A stretch of 64,000 nt of DNA from Streptomyces barringtoniae (GCF_020819595.1 NZ_JAJHNP010000023.1:1-64000), one strand, 5' to 3'. Counted from the first letter of the stretch, positions 18,148 to 26,646 are shown. Program-made: numbers and translations. The notes: generated by a model from the sequence alone, not told the origin.

Positions 18148-18714
18148 ATGACGCTCCGCGTCCCGAAGGCCGAGCTCGGCCCCGAGATCACCGAAGTCCT
18201 GATCGAGCAGTTCGGCACCGTGCCCGAACCCCTCCAGGCCACGTGGCACAACCGCAAGGTCGCCGAGGCGAGCCAGGAGATGGGGGCCCGGGTGAACGCG
18301 TGGGACGGGGCCGACGAGGGCCTGAAGTCGTTCGCGCACATGGCGGTGGCCGCACTGGTCGGCTGCAGCTGGTGCCTCGACGTCAACTACTTCCAGGCGC
18401 AGAACAAGAACCTGGACCTGGCCAAGGCCAGCCAGGTGCCGCGCTGGCGGGAGTCGGACGTCTTCACCCCGCTGGAGCGGGACGTGATGGAGTACGCCGA
18501 GGCGATGTCGGTCACGCCGCCGACCGTCACCGACGAGCTGTCCGCGCGCCTGCTCGGCGCGCTCGGCGCGGCGGCGCTGGTCGAGATCACCGCGTCGATC
18601 GCCTTCGCCAACTTCGCGACCAGGAACAACACGGCTCTCGGGGTCAGGTCCCAGGGCTTCTCGGACGCCTGCGAGATTCCCCTGGCCGCGCGTGCGCAGA
18701 AGCCGGCTTCATGA
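18148..18714 (+). CDS. Carboxymuconolactone decarboxylase/AhpD-like protein
   Basis: This 188-residue protein of the CMD/AhpD fold carries the CxxC redox pair in CSWCLDVN (about residue 75) within the characteristic all-helical domain. Such proteins act as alkylhydroperoxidases or unknown oxidoreductases. GAGGAGG lies five bases before the ATG. The stop overlaps the sigma-factor start (ATGA), so the two are one operon. ECF41 sigma factors are typically encoded next to and control exactly this type of gene, and the upstream ECF41 promoter supports this. Confidence 0.85.
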   Translation: MTLRVPKAELGPEITEVLIEQFGTVPEPLQATWHNRKVAEASQEMGARVNAWDGADEGLKSFAHMAVAALVGCSWCLDVNYFQAQNKNLDLAKASQVPRWRESDVFTPLERDVMEYAEAMSVTPPTVTDELSARLLGALGAAALVEITASIAFANFATRNNTALGVRSQGFSDACEIPLAARAQKPAS

Positions 18715-19577
18715 CCGAGGATCCCTTCGTCGCCCACCGCAGCCTGCTCTTCACGGTCGCCTACGAGATGCTCGGCTCGGCGGCCGACGCCGAGGACGTG
18801 CTGCAGGAGTCCTGGCTGCGGTGGGCCGGCGTCGAGCAGTCCGGCGTGCGCGACGCGCGGGCGTACCTGGTGCGGATCGTCACCCGGCAGGCGCTCAACC
18901 GGCTGCGCACCCTGTCGCGCAGCCGCGAGGAGTACGTCGGCGAGTGGCTGCCGGAACCGCTGCTGACCAGCCCGGATGTCGCCGAGGACGTCGAGCTCGT
19001 GGAGAGCGTGTCGATCGCGATGCTGACGGTCCTGGAGACCCTCGGACCGACCGAGCGGGCGGTGTTCGTGCTGCGCGAGGTCTTCGAGCTGCCGTACGGG
19101 GAGATCGGCGAGGCGGTCGGGAAGACGGCGGCCACGGTACGGCAGATCGCGCGGCGCGCCCGTGAACACGTGGCGGCCCGGCGGCCGCGCGTGCGGGTGG
19201 CCCGCTCCGAGCAGCAGGCCGTGGTGGACCGCTTCCTGGCCGCACTGCGCACCGGGCAGCTGGGGGAGCTGCTGGAGATCATGGCCCCGGACGTGGTCAT
19301 GGTCACCGACGGGGGCGGGGTGGTGGCCGCAGCCACGACGCCGTTCCACGGGGCCGCCGTGGTCGCGGAGGTGCTCGCGCGCGCACACCGGCTGGTGGAC
19401 ACGCTGGAGACGACGGCGGTGTGGCTCAACGGCGCCCCGGCCGGCCGCGTCGACTTCGACGGCGAGCCGAGCACCGTGAGCCTCACGGTGGAGGACGGCC
19501 GGATCACCCGGATCCACGTGGTCCGCAACCCGCACAAGCTGACCCGCCTGGACGAGCCGGCCGAACTCGCCCGGTGA
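18711..19577 (+). CDS. ECF41-family sigma factor with SnoaL-like C-terminal domain
   Basis: This 288-residue ECF sigma factor has sigma region 2 (about residues 10-75), the WLPEP linker signature typical of ECF41 (residues 79-83), sigma region 4 (about 105-165) and a fused SnoaL-like domain (about 175-288) ending in the NPHKL motif near residue 276. ECF41 factors have no separate anti-sigma factor; the C-terminal domain controls activity. The 4-base overlap with the AhpD-like gene and the match to an ECF41 promoter upstream make a self-contained regulatory unit. The inducing signal is unknown. Confidence 0.92.
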   Translation: MTEDPFVAHRSLLFTVAYEMLGSAADAEDVLQESWLRWAGVEQSGVRDARAYLVRIVTRQALNRLRTLSRSREEYVGEWLPEPLLTSPDVAEDVELVESVSIAMLTVLETLGPTERAVFVLREVFELPYGEIGEAVGKTAATVRQIARRAREHVAARRPRVRVARSEQQAVVDRFLAALRTGQLGELLEIMAPDVVMVTDGGGVVAAATTPFHGAAVVAEVLARAHRLVDTLETTAVWLNGAPAGRVDFDGEPSTVSLTVEDGRITRIHVVRNPHKLTRLDEPAELAR

Positions 19578-19583
19578 GCGGGC

Positions 19584-20306
19584 TCAGGTCAGGTGAGTCG
19601 GACGGGAATCGCCTGTGGCGAGGTGCCGGGTGTCGTTGAGGAGTTGCACCGACGCGCCGCCGTCCGCCCGGTACGCCACCGCCGACAGCGATGCCGCCGC
19701 CAGTTCCATCCGGAACAGCGACTCGGGCGGTGCGCCCAGTGCCAGCCGTAGGAGGGTCCGCAGCGGGACGACGTGCGAGACGACCAGCACGGTCTGCCCG
19801 GTGTGCTGGGCCAGGAGCCGGTCGCGTACCGCGGACACCCGTCCGGCCACCGACTCCAGCGGTTCACCGCCCCCGGTGGGCGGAGCCTCGGGGGAGGCCA
19901 GCCACGCGGCCAGGTCGTCGGGGTGGCGTTCGCGGACCTGGGCGAAGGTCAGGCCCTCCCAGGCGCCGAAGTCCGCCTCCCGCAGGTCCGGTTCGATGCC
20001 GGGGGTGAGGCCGAGCCGGGCGGCGACCGTGTGGGCCGTTTCCCGGCAGCGGCGCAGCGGCGAGGTGACGACCGCCCGCACCCCGCCCCGGGCGGCGAGC
20101 AGGTCGGCTGCCGCGCGGGCCTGTCGCCGTCCGGCCTGCGACAGGCCCAGGTCCGTGCCGCCGCTCCCGGAGATCCGTTTCTGCGGCGTCAGCAGTGTTT
20201 CGCCGTGCCGCAGCAGCAGGAGCGTGGTCGGTGTGCCCGTGCCGGTGGACCGGCCCGAGGGAGCCACCGCGGCGGCCCCCTCGGACGTGCTCGTCGCCTG
20301 GTTCAC
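19584..20306 (-). CDS. Histidine phosphatase family protein
   Basis: This 240-residue protein has the phosphoglycerate-mutase-like catalytic motif LLLLRHGET (about residues 28-36), the second arginine region SPLRRCRET (about 80) and the second histidine in VLVVSHVVPL (about 178). In actinobacteria this type is often fused to RNase H; here only the phosphatase is present, with a Ser/Thr/Gly-rich N-terminal extension of about 27 residues. It starts (GTG) six bases after the SRPBCC gene and so may be the last gene of the metabolic operon, acting as a phosphatase there. A housekeeping role such as cobalamin or sugar phosphate hydrolysis is equally possible. Confidence 0.78.
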   Translation of the reverse strand: MNQATSTSEGAAAVAPSGRSTGTGTPTTLLLLRHGETLLTPQKRISGSGGTDLGLSQAGRRQARAAADLLAARGGVRAVVTSPLRRCRETAHTVAARLGLTPGIEPDLREADFGAWEGLTFAQVRERHPDDLAAWLASPEAPPTGGGEPLESVAGRVSAVRDRLLAQHTGQTVLVVSHVVPLRTLLRLALGAPPESLFRMELAAASLSAVAYRADGGASVQLLNDTRHLATGDSRPTHLT

Positions 20307-20312
20307 CCGCCG

Positions 20313-20783
20313 CTACTTCCGGGGTGCGGCGAAGTGGTCCCGAACGGAGTCGGTCTGCTTCGCCATCATGGCGACAATCGCCTCGACCACGTCGGGTTCG
20401 GCGTCGTCGGCGATCACGAGTTCCCGCGACCAGTCGAAGAAGCTGCGGCCCGGCTCGTTGGTGATCGGCCGGACCCGGATGGTGGCGGCGTAGCTGTCGA
20501 TGCCCATGGTCGGGGCGACGGCACGGTAGGTGGAGGAGCGGTCCACCTCGTTGCGTCCGGCGACCTCCTGCTGGACGAGTCCTTCGTTGAACACGAGGGT
20601 GAAGTCGTAGCGCGCCGGGACCCGGTCGGCCGATCCGCCCTCCGCCCAGCCGACGTCCTTCACCGCCGGCCCGGAGACGATCCTCACCACCTGCATGGGG
20701 TCGCGGACGACGGACCAGACGACGTCGGGGTCGGCGTCGACCACCGTCGAGTGGTACATGGTGTGTTTCCGCTTGATCTCCAC
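20313..20783 (-). CDS. SRPBCC-family protein
   Basis: This 156-residue START/Bet v1-like (SRPBCC) protein, read from EIKRKHTMYHSTVVDADPDVV, has the family pattern of an N-terminal strand with DADPDVVWSVVRDP, a central beta-sheet and a long C-terminal helix. These proteins bind hydrophobic or aromatic ligands, and some catalyse cyclisation or lyase steps in natural-product pathways. The GTG at 20783 is preceded by GAGGAG with eight bases of spacing. It begins 14 bases after the deaminase stop, so the two are co-transcribed. Confidence 0.72.
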   Translation of the reverse strand: MEIKRKHTMYHSTVVDADPDVVWSVVRDPMQVVRIVSGPAVKDVGWAEGGSADRVPARYDFTLVFNEGLVQQEVAGRNEVDRSSTYRAVAPTMGIDSYAATIRVRPITNEPGRSFFDWSRELVIADDAEPDVVEAIVAMMAKQTDSVRDHFAAPRK

Positions 20784-20797
20784 CTGGGAGCTCCTCG

Positions 20798-21301
20798 TCA
20801 GTAGTCGACGCGGTCGGCCTTGGCCACCCACGCGTCGAACGGGGCGGTCCGGTTGGGGAGGTCCAGCCGTTCGACGGCCATCGGCCACATCGACGCGGGC
20901 TTCTTCTCGAACAGGTCGTAGAACCTGCGGTCGTCGAATCCGGCCACCGCGGCGTCGTGCCGGTCGGCGGCGAACACGACCCGGTCCACGCGCGCCCACA
21001 GCGCGGCGGAAAGACACATCGGGCACGGCTCGCACGAGGTGACCAGGGTGTAGCCCTCCAGCGTGAACACGCCGAGTTCCCGGCAGGCTGCGCGAATGGC
21101 GCTGACTTCGGCGTGCGCGACCGGGTCCAGGGTCGAGGTGACCCGGTTGTTGCCGGTCGCGATGATCTCGCCGTCCTTGGCGATCAGCGCGCCGAACGGG
21201 CCGCCGCCGTTGGCGACACTGGTGGTGGCCAGCTGGATCGCCTCTTCCAGCCAGGCCCGCTCGAACTCCTGGACGCCGGTCTCTTGGGTGTACGCGGTCA
21301 T
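20798..21301 (-). CDS. Guanine deaminase-like nucleoside/base deaminase
   Basis: This 167-residue member of the cytidine/guanine deaminase superfamily has the zinc site of HAEVSAIRAA (His and catalytic Glu, about residue 60) and CEPCPMCLSA (two Cys, about residue 92). The C-terminal part RHDAAVAGFDDRRFYD is like that of GuaD-type guanine deaminases, and the length is typical. The ATG at 21301 has GGAGCAG just upstream. The 128-base gap to the carbamoyltransferase upstream is G-rich and contains an 8-bp hairpin (21376-21397), so this gene may also have its own promoter. In this context it may deaminate a purine or imidazole-like intermediate rather than guanine. Confidence 0.85.
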   Translation of the reverse strand: MTAYTQETGVQEFERAWLEEAIQLATTSVANGGGPFGALIAKDGEIIATGNNRVTSTLDPVAHAEVSAIRAACRELGVFTLEGYTLVTSCEPCPMCLSAALWARVDRVVFAADRHDAAVAGFDDRRFYDLFEKKPASMWPMAVERLDLPNRTAPFDAWVAKADRVDY

Positions 21302-21429
21302 GACTGCTCCTTCTCGGGCAGGTGGGTGGGTGTGGGTGTGGCGGGCCGGGGTGGGTGCGGCCACCCCCGGCTGGGGTCGCCCGCTGGATCGGGCGACGGC
21401 CAGGTGCCCCGGCCTGACCGGGGTGCGGG

Positions 21430-23247
21430 TCAGGTTCGGGCCGGTCGTGCGACCTCCGTCTTGGTGACGAGGTGGTTGCCGAGCATCAGGTGGTCGATCT
21501 CGGTGGACAGGAAGCAGTTGACGGCGTCGGCGGGGCTGCACACGATCGGTTCGCCCGCGACGTTGAACGAGGTGTTGATCAGACACGGCACGCCGGTCAG
21601 GGCGGTGAAGCGGCGCAGCAGCGCGGCGAGCCGCGGGGTGGCGGAGTCGGTGACGGTCTGCACCCGGGAGGTGCCGTCGACGTGGGCGGCCCCGGGAATG
21701 ACGTCCCGGAACTCGGGTCGTACGGGGAAGACGAACGTCATGTAGGGCGAGCTGGTCTTGCGGCCCATGTCGAAGACCCGGGAGGCGTCCGCTTCGAGGA
21801 CGAGCGGCGCGAACGGGCGGAACGGCTCACGGTGCTTGACCCGGGTGTTGATGACGTCCTTGATGTCGGGGAAGCCGGGGTTGGCGAGGATGCTGCGGTG
21901 CCCGAGTGCGCGGGGGCCGTGCTCGAGCCGCCCCTCGAACCAGCCGATGACGACCTTCTCGGTGAGCAACTGCGCGACCTGCTCGACCACGTCGCCGTCG
22001 TCGAGGCGACGCCAGGTGATCCGGTCGCCGGCCTCGCGCAGGGCCTCCTCGATCGCTGTCTCGTCGTACGCCGGTCCGAGGTACGGCGTCACCGCCGGGG
22101 CGTCCTGCCTGCCACCGCGGCCGGTGCTGTCGGGGTGCTGGAGCCAGGCGTGCACCGCGGCGCCGATGGTGATGCCCGTGTCGCTGGCGCCGAAGCTGAC
22201 GTGCATGTCGCTGAACCGCGAGCCCTCGAACAGGGGTGTGTTGTTCAGGCAGTTCAGTGCCACCCCGCCCTCGAACAGCAGACGGTCGCAGTCCGTCCTC
22301 GCTTCGAGCGCACGCAGTTGGTGGCTGGTGACCACGGCCAGCATCTGCTGCGCCGCGGCGGCCACCCGGGCCTTGTACTCGACGGTGTCCTGGACGGGCC
22401 CGAAGTGCCGCTCGAACAGGGCGTCCAGGCCCCGCGGGTCGTCCGTGGCCAGTGGCCGGCGGAAGGTGTAGCGGCCGTCGCCGTGGAGTACGACCAGGTG
22501 CTCGAGGAACGGGTTCGCTGTCGGCGGGGCGGCGAATCCGGCCAGCCCCATGACCTTGTACTCGTCGTTGTTCGGTACGAACCCCAGGAAGCGGGTGATC
22601 GCCGCGAACAGCAGGCCGACCGAGTGCTCCGCGCCGATGACCGACTCGTCGAACACCGTGATCCGGCCGTCGCGGATCTCACCGGTCAGCGACGAGTACC
22701 GTTCGGCGCGGCCGTCGCTGATCAGGAACGCCGCGTCGGGCATGCCCGCCAGGTAGTAGCCGGTCGTCGCGTGGGCGAGGTGGTGCGGTACGAACACCAC
22801 CTTGTCCGGGTCGGGTGTGAACCCGGTGCGCGCCGCGAAGTCGGTGAGGATCGCGTCGTGGCTGACGGCCCCGGTGTACAGGGCGCCGATTCCGTCGATG
22901 AGGTCCAGCTTCGCCGCGGGCGGCATCGGCGCGGCCGTGATGTCGGAGAGCATGCCGTCGAGGACGCCGGCGGAGAAGTCCCACGGGACGGCGATCAGGT
23001 CGACGTCGGCGAGCTTCACGCCGGCCTCGGCGAGACACCACTCGATGGCGCCCGCGGGGAAGTCGGTGGTCTTCTTCTCCCGGTTCAGGCGTTCCTCCTC
23101 CACGGCGGCGACCAGCTCGCCGTCGACGAGGAGGGCCGCGCCCGCGTCGTGGCCGAGGAGGTAGTGCCGTTCGGTGCCGACCGCACCGAAGCGCTCGGCG
23201 AAGATCCGGGAGACGCCGCTGAAGCCGTTGCACCCCAGAACAATCAT
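21430..23247 (-). CDS. NodU/CmcH-family carbamoyltransferase
   Basis: This 605-residue carbamoyltransferase has the N-terminal Kae1-like domain (LLGHDAGAALLVDGELVAAVEEER at about 30-50, metal-binding HHLAHA at about 155) and the C-terminal YrdC-like domain (GRLEHGPRALGHRSI, about residue 435). The family makes carbamoyl-AMP from carbamoyl phosphate and ATP and transfers the carbamoyl group to a hydroxyl of an antibiotic or Nod factor. Its start overlaps the end of the FAD oxidase gene (ATGA), so it is firmly part of the same operon. The presence of a tailoring carbamoyltransferase is a strong sign that the operon makes a secondary metabolite. Confidence 0.9.
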   Translation of the reverse strand: MIVLGCNGFSGVSRIFAERFGAVGTERHYLLGHDAGAALLVDGELVAAVEEERLNREKKTTDFPAGAIEWCLAEAGVKLADVDLIAVPWDFSAGVLDGMLSDITAAPMPPAAKLDLIDGIGALYTGAVSHDAILTDFAARTGFTPDPDKVVFVPHHLAHATTGYYLAGMPDAAFLISDGRAERYSSLTGEIRDGRITVFDESVIGAEHSVGLLFAAITRFLGFVPNNDEYKVMGLAGFAAPPTANPFLEHLVVLHGDGRYTFRRPLATDDPRGLDALFERHFGPVQDTVEYKARVAAAAQQMLAVVTSHQLRALEARTDCDRLLFEGGVALNCLNNTPLFEGSRFSDMHVSFGASDTGITIGAAVHAWLQHPDSTGRGGRQDAPAVTPYLGPAYDETAIEEALREAGDRITWRRLDDGDVVEQVAQLLTEKVVIGWFEGRLEHGPRALGHRSILANPGFPDIKDVINTRVKHREPFRPFAPLVLEADASRVFDMGRKTSSPYMTFVFPVRPEFRDVIPGAAHVDGTSRVQTVTDSATPRLAALLRRFTALTGVPCLINTSFNVAGEPIVCSPADAVNCFLSTEIDHLMLGNHLVTKTEVARPART

Positions 23248-24317
23248 GGCCGGTTCCCTTCTGTCCGGGGCTGCTCGCCGGTGACGAGATCGCGGACGGT
23301 TTCTCCGGCCGCGGGCGCCTGGCACAGGCCCTGACCGGAGAACCCCGCCGCGTACACGAAGGGGCGGGCGGGATGCCGGCCGATGAACGCCGCGCCGTTC
23401 GGGCTGCCGTCGAACGATCCGCTCCACCCCCGGTGCACACGGATGCCGTCGAGCGCCGGGTAGGTGGTGCCGAGTTGCTGCGACAGCCGCTTCAGCCACG
23501 TCCGGCGCGACTCGTCCGGGCGGGGGCGGCCCATGCCGAGCAGGATGCGGTCCTTCCACGACCTGATCCGCAGACCCGACGCGGCGTGCAGGGTCATCGG
23601 CAGCGTGCCCGGATGCGGGGCGGGCGGGTCGGTCAGCAGCAGCTCGATCGGGTACGAGGTGACGGGCAGGTCGACGCCGGCCATGGCGGCGACCTGCTTC
23701 GCCCACGGCCCGGCCGCGCACACGACCGTGTCGGCGGTGATGCTGCCCAGGGTGGTGTGCACGCGCCCGTCGGGGTCGATCCCGGTCACCGGCGCCTCCG
23801 TGCACAGCACGGCACCGGCCTCCAGCGCGGCGGCCGCGTAGCCCCGTACGATCGCGGCCGGGTCGCAGGCGTAGGCCTGCGGCGACCACGCGGCGGCGAT
23901 GATGCTCCGCTCGCAGAGCAGCGGGTTGTACTTCACCGCCTCGGCGGGCCCGACGAACTCGACCTCCACCCCCGCGGCACGCTGCGCGGGCTGGGTGCGG
24001 TGGAATTCCTCCACCTGCTCGTCTTCCGTGAACAGGACCAGGAAGCCGACCCGCTCCAGACCGAGGGGGGTCCCGGTCCGCTCGGCGAACGTCCGGTACG
24101 CGGCCATGCTGCGGACGGCCAGGCCGCCGGTGTGCGGGTCGCCGGGGAAGTAGGTGCGCAGCACGCCCGCCGTCGCCGCCGACGCCCCGGAGCCGAGCGA
24201 GCCGCGCTCCAGCAGGACGGTGCCCACACCGGCCTCGGCGAGATGGCATGCGACCGACGTGCCGACGACTCCGCCGCCGATCACGACGACGTCGGTGCGC
24301 GGTGGCAGCGCGCTCAC
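23244..24317 (-). CDS. FAD-dependent amine/amino-acid oxidase (DAO family)
   Basis: This 357-residue flavoprotein of the D-amino-acid/sarcosine oxidase family has the dinucleotide-binding motif VVVIGGGVVGTSVA near the N-terminus and an AGVLRTYFPG segment typical of sarcosine oxidase beta-like enzymes. The C-terminal FAD motif is YAAGFSGQGLCQAPAAGETV. These enzymes oxidise secondary or primary amines to imines. Four-base overlaps at both ends (with the cucumopine-synthase-like gene and the carbamoyltransferase gene) show tight coupling. It could oxidise the amine made by the upstream enzyme. Confidence 0.87.
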   Translation of the reverse strand: MSALPPRTDVVVIGGGVVGTSVACHLAEAGVGTVLLERGSLGSGASAATAGVLRTYFPGDPHTGGLAVRSMAAYRTFAERTGTPLGLERVGFLVLFTEDEQVEEFHRTQPAQRAAGVEVEFVGPAEAVKYNPLLCERSIIAAAWSPQAYACDPAAIVRGYAAAALEAGAVLCTEAPVTGIDPDGRVHTTLGSITADTVVCAAGPWAKQVAAMAGVDLPVTSYPIELLLTDPPAPHPGTLPMTLHAASGLRIRSWKDRILLGMGRPRPDESRRTWLKRLSQQLGTTYPALDGIRVHRGWSGSFDGSPNGAAFIGRHPARPFVYAAGFSGQGLCQAPAAGETVRDLVTGEQPRTEGNRP

Positions 24318-25279
24318 GACCGGCCGCCCGTGGTGGCGGGGCGCTGTTGGCGCAGGTGGTCGCCAGCGTCCCAGGGGAACAGGTGCAGGTTCCAGCCGCC
24401 CAGGCAGTTGATGTAGAGCGCCATCTGGCCGGCCACCGCGTGGAGGTCGTCGCGGTCGAGCCGGTCGAGGCAGTCGAGGAACCGCTGCGTGAACGCCCAC
24501 AGCTTCTCCAGCCCGCAGTAGCCGAGGAACTCGGCCGGGATCCCGACCAGCAGCCGGGCCATCTGGCGCAGCGACTCGGTCGGCATGCCGGTGTGCACGG
24601 CGCGCACCAGGCCGCCGTAGGAGGCGTAGCCGAGCGGGCGGGTCTCGCCGTTGACGAACAGCAGCGTGGGCAGAACCGTCTCCAGGGTTCCGGCCCCGGA
24701 CGGGATCAGGCCCCGGTGCAGGTCGCCCAGTTCGGCGGGTTCGGCGAGCCAGATCCGCTCCGTCTCGGCGTGGAGGTCGGCGATCAGCCGCCCGGCGTCC
24801 GCGTCGGTGGCCGCCAGCCGTGGGATGCGGTGGCCGCCCGGCTCGCCCGCCCTGCGGACCTCGGCCAGGATCGGCTTCTTCGTGGAGTACACCGCGTCCC
24901 ACACGGCGCGCCCGGCCTCGTTCAGGGCGGGCAGGTCCGCTTCGCGGATCCGCCCCACGGGGGAGGCCTGCATCGGCTCGGTCAGCGTGCCGTACTTGAT
25001 GCCCAGGTGCTGGAGCGCGGAGCAGAACACGGTGCCGTCGGGGGCCTCGCGCCGGTCGATGCGCGTGGACCCGTGCAGGTGCAGCAGCGAGGGTATCGGC
25101 GCCGCGTGGTAGAGGTGGTGGCCCGCGACCAGCGCGTGCCCCTGAAGGCTCTGGTAGGGCAGCGACTCCCACAGGGCGTCGGCCAGCACGGTGTTGCGGT
25201 CGTCGAGTTCGGCGGTGACGGTGATGTCCAGGTCGGGCCAGGCGATCTCGATACGACGACCGGTCAACGACTTGCTCAA
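24314..25279 (-). CDS. Cucumopine-synthase-related protein
   Basis: This 321-residue protein resembles the cucumopine-synthase-related family. A cyclophilin-like N-terminal domain (about residues 8-130, with IEIAWPDLDITVTAEL and QGHALVAGHHLYHAAP) precedes a helical C-terminal domain. In plant-tumour bacteria cucumopine synthase condenses L-histidine with 2-oxoglutarate in a Pictet-Spengler-type reaction. Its length matches, but I judge identity from motifs remembered, not an alignment. It is the first gene of an overlapping three-gene set. A TTG start at 25279 has GAGGGAG upstream, and no other good start is seen. Confidence 0.55.
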   Translation of the reverse strand: MSKSLTGRRIEIAWPDLDITVTAELDDRNTVLADALWESLPYQSLQGHALVAGHHLYHAAPIPSLLHLHGSTRIDRREAPDGTVFCSALQHLGIKYGTLTEPMQASPVGRIREADLPALNEAGRAVWDAVYSTKKPILAEVRRAGEPGGHRIPRLAATDADAGRLIADLHAETERIWLAEPAELGDLHRGLIPSGAGTLETVLPTLLFVNGETRPLGYASYGGLVRAVHTGMPTESLRQMARLLVGIPAEFLGYCGLEKLWAFTQRFLDCLDRLDRDDLHAVAGQMALYINCLGGWNLHLFPWDAGDHLRQQRPATTGGRS

Positions 25280-25500
25280 GGCTCTTCTCCCTCGTTTGAC
25301 GAAAGGTCAGGGGATCGAGCGCTGTGGTCGGCCGACAGTGGTCCGTGTCGGTGGCAGCCCTCACTCCGGTACAGCCCGCGCCGCAATGTCGCGTCCTATG
25401 CCGGGCCCTCGCCTCCAGCGGCCCGTCGAAAGGCATGGCTGGAGGCGGCACGCGGCACCAATCCCCCGTTCGCTGCAACTCGCCTTGCTCCGTTGCAACT

Positions 25501-25515
25501 TGTACGACGAGTACA
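25501..25515. promoter_or_regulatory. Palindrome TGTAC-N5-GTACA
   Basis: TGTACGACGAGTACA is a perfect inverted repeat with a 5-bp centre, about 220 bases before the start of the cucumopine-like operon. Its half-site resembles that of the second palindrome at 25583. Confidence 0.4.
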
Positions 25516-25582
25516 CAGGCAGTCCGGTACAGTCAGCTAGGAATGGAAGGTATGAAAGGATCCGCAGGCTACGACCGACTCT

Positions 25583-25598
25583 TTGTAGGCTCCTACAA
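25583..25598. promoter_or_regulatory. Palindrome TTGTAGG-CT-CCTACAA
   Basis: TTGTAGGCTCCTACAA is a perfect 16-bp inverted repeat with a 2-bp centre. It lies about 300 bases before the operon start and is a candidate operator, though no regulator gene is clearly linked to it. Confidence 0.4.
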
Positions 25599-25709
25599 GA
25601 ACCGGTCGCTCACGCGGCCTGAGGAAACTCCCAACCGGCACCGGCCCCCGACGTATCTGGGCCGCGGCACGCTGCACGCGTGCGGGGCGCTGGACATGCT
25701 GTGGGCGAC

Positions 25710-25931
25710 ATGGCCGGGAGTGGCGTGTCCCGCACCCCCGACGCCCTCGCGGGGACGCCGGCCCAACTGACCTTCCTGGCCGCGGCGATGACGTCGACGG
25801 CGGTTGGATCGGTCCCCGTGACGGCCGGCGCGATCCCCGTCGCCGGGCCGTGTTACGAGGTGGTGGCGGCGCAAGCCCCGTACGGCCCGTGGCCACCGCC
25901 CCCGGCCGCGCTCACATTCGGCAGGAGCTGA
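25710..25931 (+). pseudogene. Short coding-like frame, possible gene remnant
   Basis: This 73-codon frame has strongly GC-biased third positions, unlike the sequence just before it. It encodes an Ala/Pro/Val-rich peptide (for example LTFLAAAMTSTAVGSVPVTA) ending in TFGRS. It has no recognisable family and no good ribosome site. It may be the end of a decayed gene or a small orphan protein. It converges with the TetR gene three bases away. Confidence 0.25.
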
Positions 25932-25934
25932 GCG

Positions 25935-26627
25935 TCACGTCGACGGCCGGGTGAGTTTGGCGGCCACGGCGTCGAGGACCCAGTCCAGGCCTGTCGCGAA
26001 GGATGTCTCGGCGTCGACGTCCGTGCCGTCGTACACGGCCTTGGTCAGCGCCGGGAAGCGGCCCGTGGCCAACATCCGCGTCACGTGCGGGCCGGAGGCG
26101 CGCTGCCAGTCCAGCTTGGACAGGCCCGTGGTGCGCTCGGCCCGCAGGTTCGCGATCTCGCGCCTGATCGCGCCGGTGAAGTAGGCGCTGACAGTCTCCA
26201 CGGCGCGCATGACGGTGTCGACGTCGGCGAGGCCGTCGAGGGCGGCCAGCTTGGCCTCGGTCACCGCGAGGCCGTTCGGGCCCAGGGTCGGGCGGCCGCC
26301 GAGCAGGTCGGCCAGCCATTCGTGACGGAGGGCGGCCTGCCTGGTGCGGTGGGCGAGGACGCGCAGCGCCTCCCGCCAGTCATCGGACTGCTCCGCGGGG
26401 AGAATCTCGGCCTGGACCTCGTCCACCATGAGGTCGAACAGCTCCTCCTTGGTGGAGATGTATCCGTACAGTCGCATCGGGCCGGCGTTCAGCCGGGCGG
26501 CGACCTTGCGCAACGACACCGCCTCCAGCCCGCCCTCGTCGGCCAGCGCGATGGCGGCGGTGACGATCCGCTCCCGGTCGAGCGGCGCGGGGCGAGTCGG
26601 CGGCTCGGGCCGGTCCCACACAGTCAT
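25935..26627 (-). CDS. TetR-family repressor of the TetX-like gene
   Basis: This 230-residue regulator has an N-terminal helix-turn-helix (about residues 18-65; LRKVAARLNAGPMRLYGYISTK) and a C-terminal domain like that of tetracycline-type repressors (about 95-225). It is divergent from the flavin monooxygenase gene, with only 53 bases between the starts, and a long palindrome sits there. The arrangement is the classic drug-sensing repressor and drug-modifying enzyme pair. The inducer is unknown. Confidence 0.85.
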   Translation of the reverse strand: MTVWDRPEPPTRPAPLDRERIVTAAIALADEGGLEAVSLRKVAARLNAGPMRLYGYISTKEELFDLMVDEVQAEILPAEQSDDWREALRVLAHRTRQAALRHEWLADLLGGRPTLGPNGLAVTEAKLAALDGLADVDTVMRAVETVSAYFTGAIRREIANLRAERTTGLSKLDWQRASGPHVTRMLATGRFPALTKAVYDGTDVDAETSFATGLDWVLDAVAAKLTRPST

Positions 26628-26646
26628 GGCCACATCGTACTGTTGC

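Larger units (their letters stand above)
25280..25934. other. Intergenic region upstream of the cucumopine-like operon
   Basis: This 655-base gap contains two small palindromes (25501-25515 and 25583-25598), a poorly supported 72-codon frame (25552-25770) and a short frame with coding-like bias near its right end (25710-25931). No complete gene is recognised. The operon promoter should lie in it. Confidence 0.6.

Noticed and set aside
25552..25770. A 72-codon frame starting after GGAAGG
   Set aside because: Its codon bias is mixed and the peptide has no known family; it overlaps a palindrome and a better-biased frame in another register.
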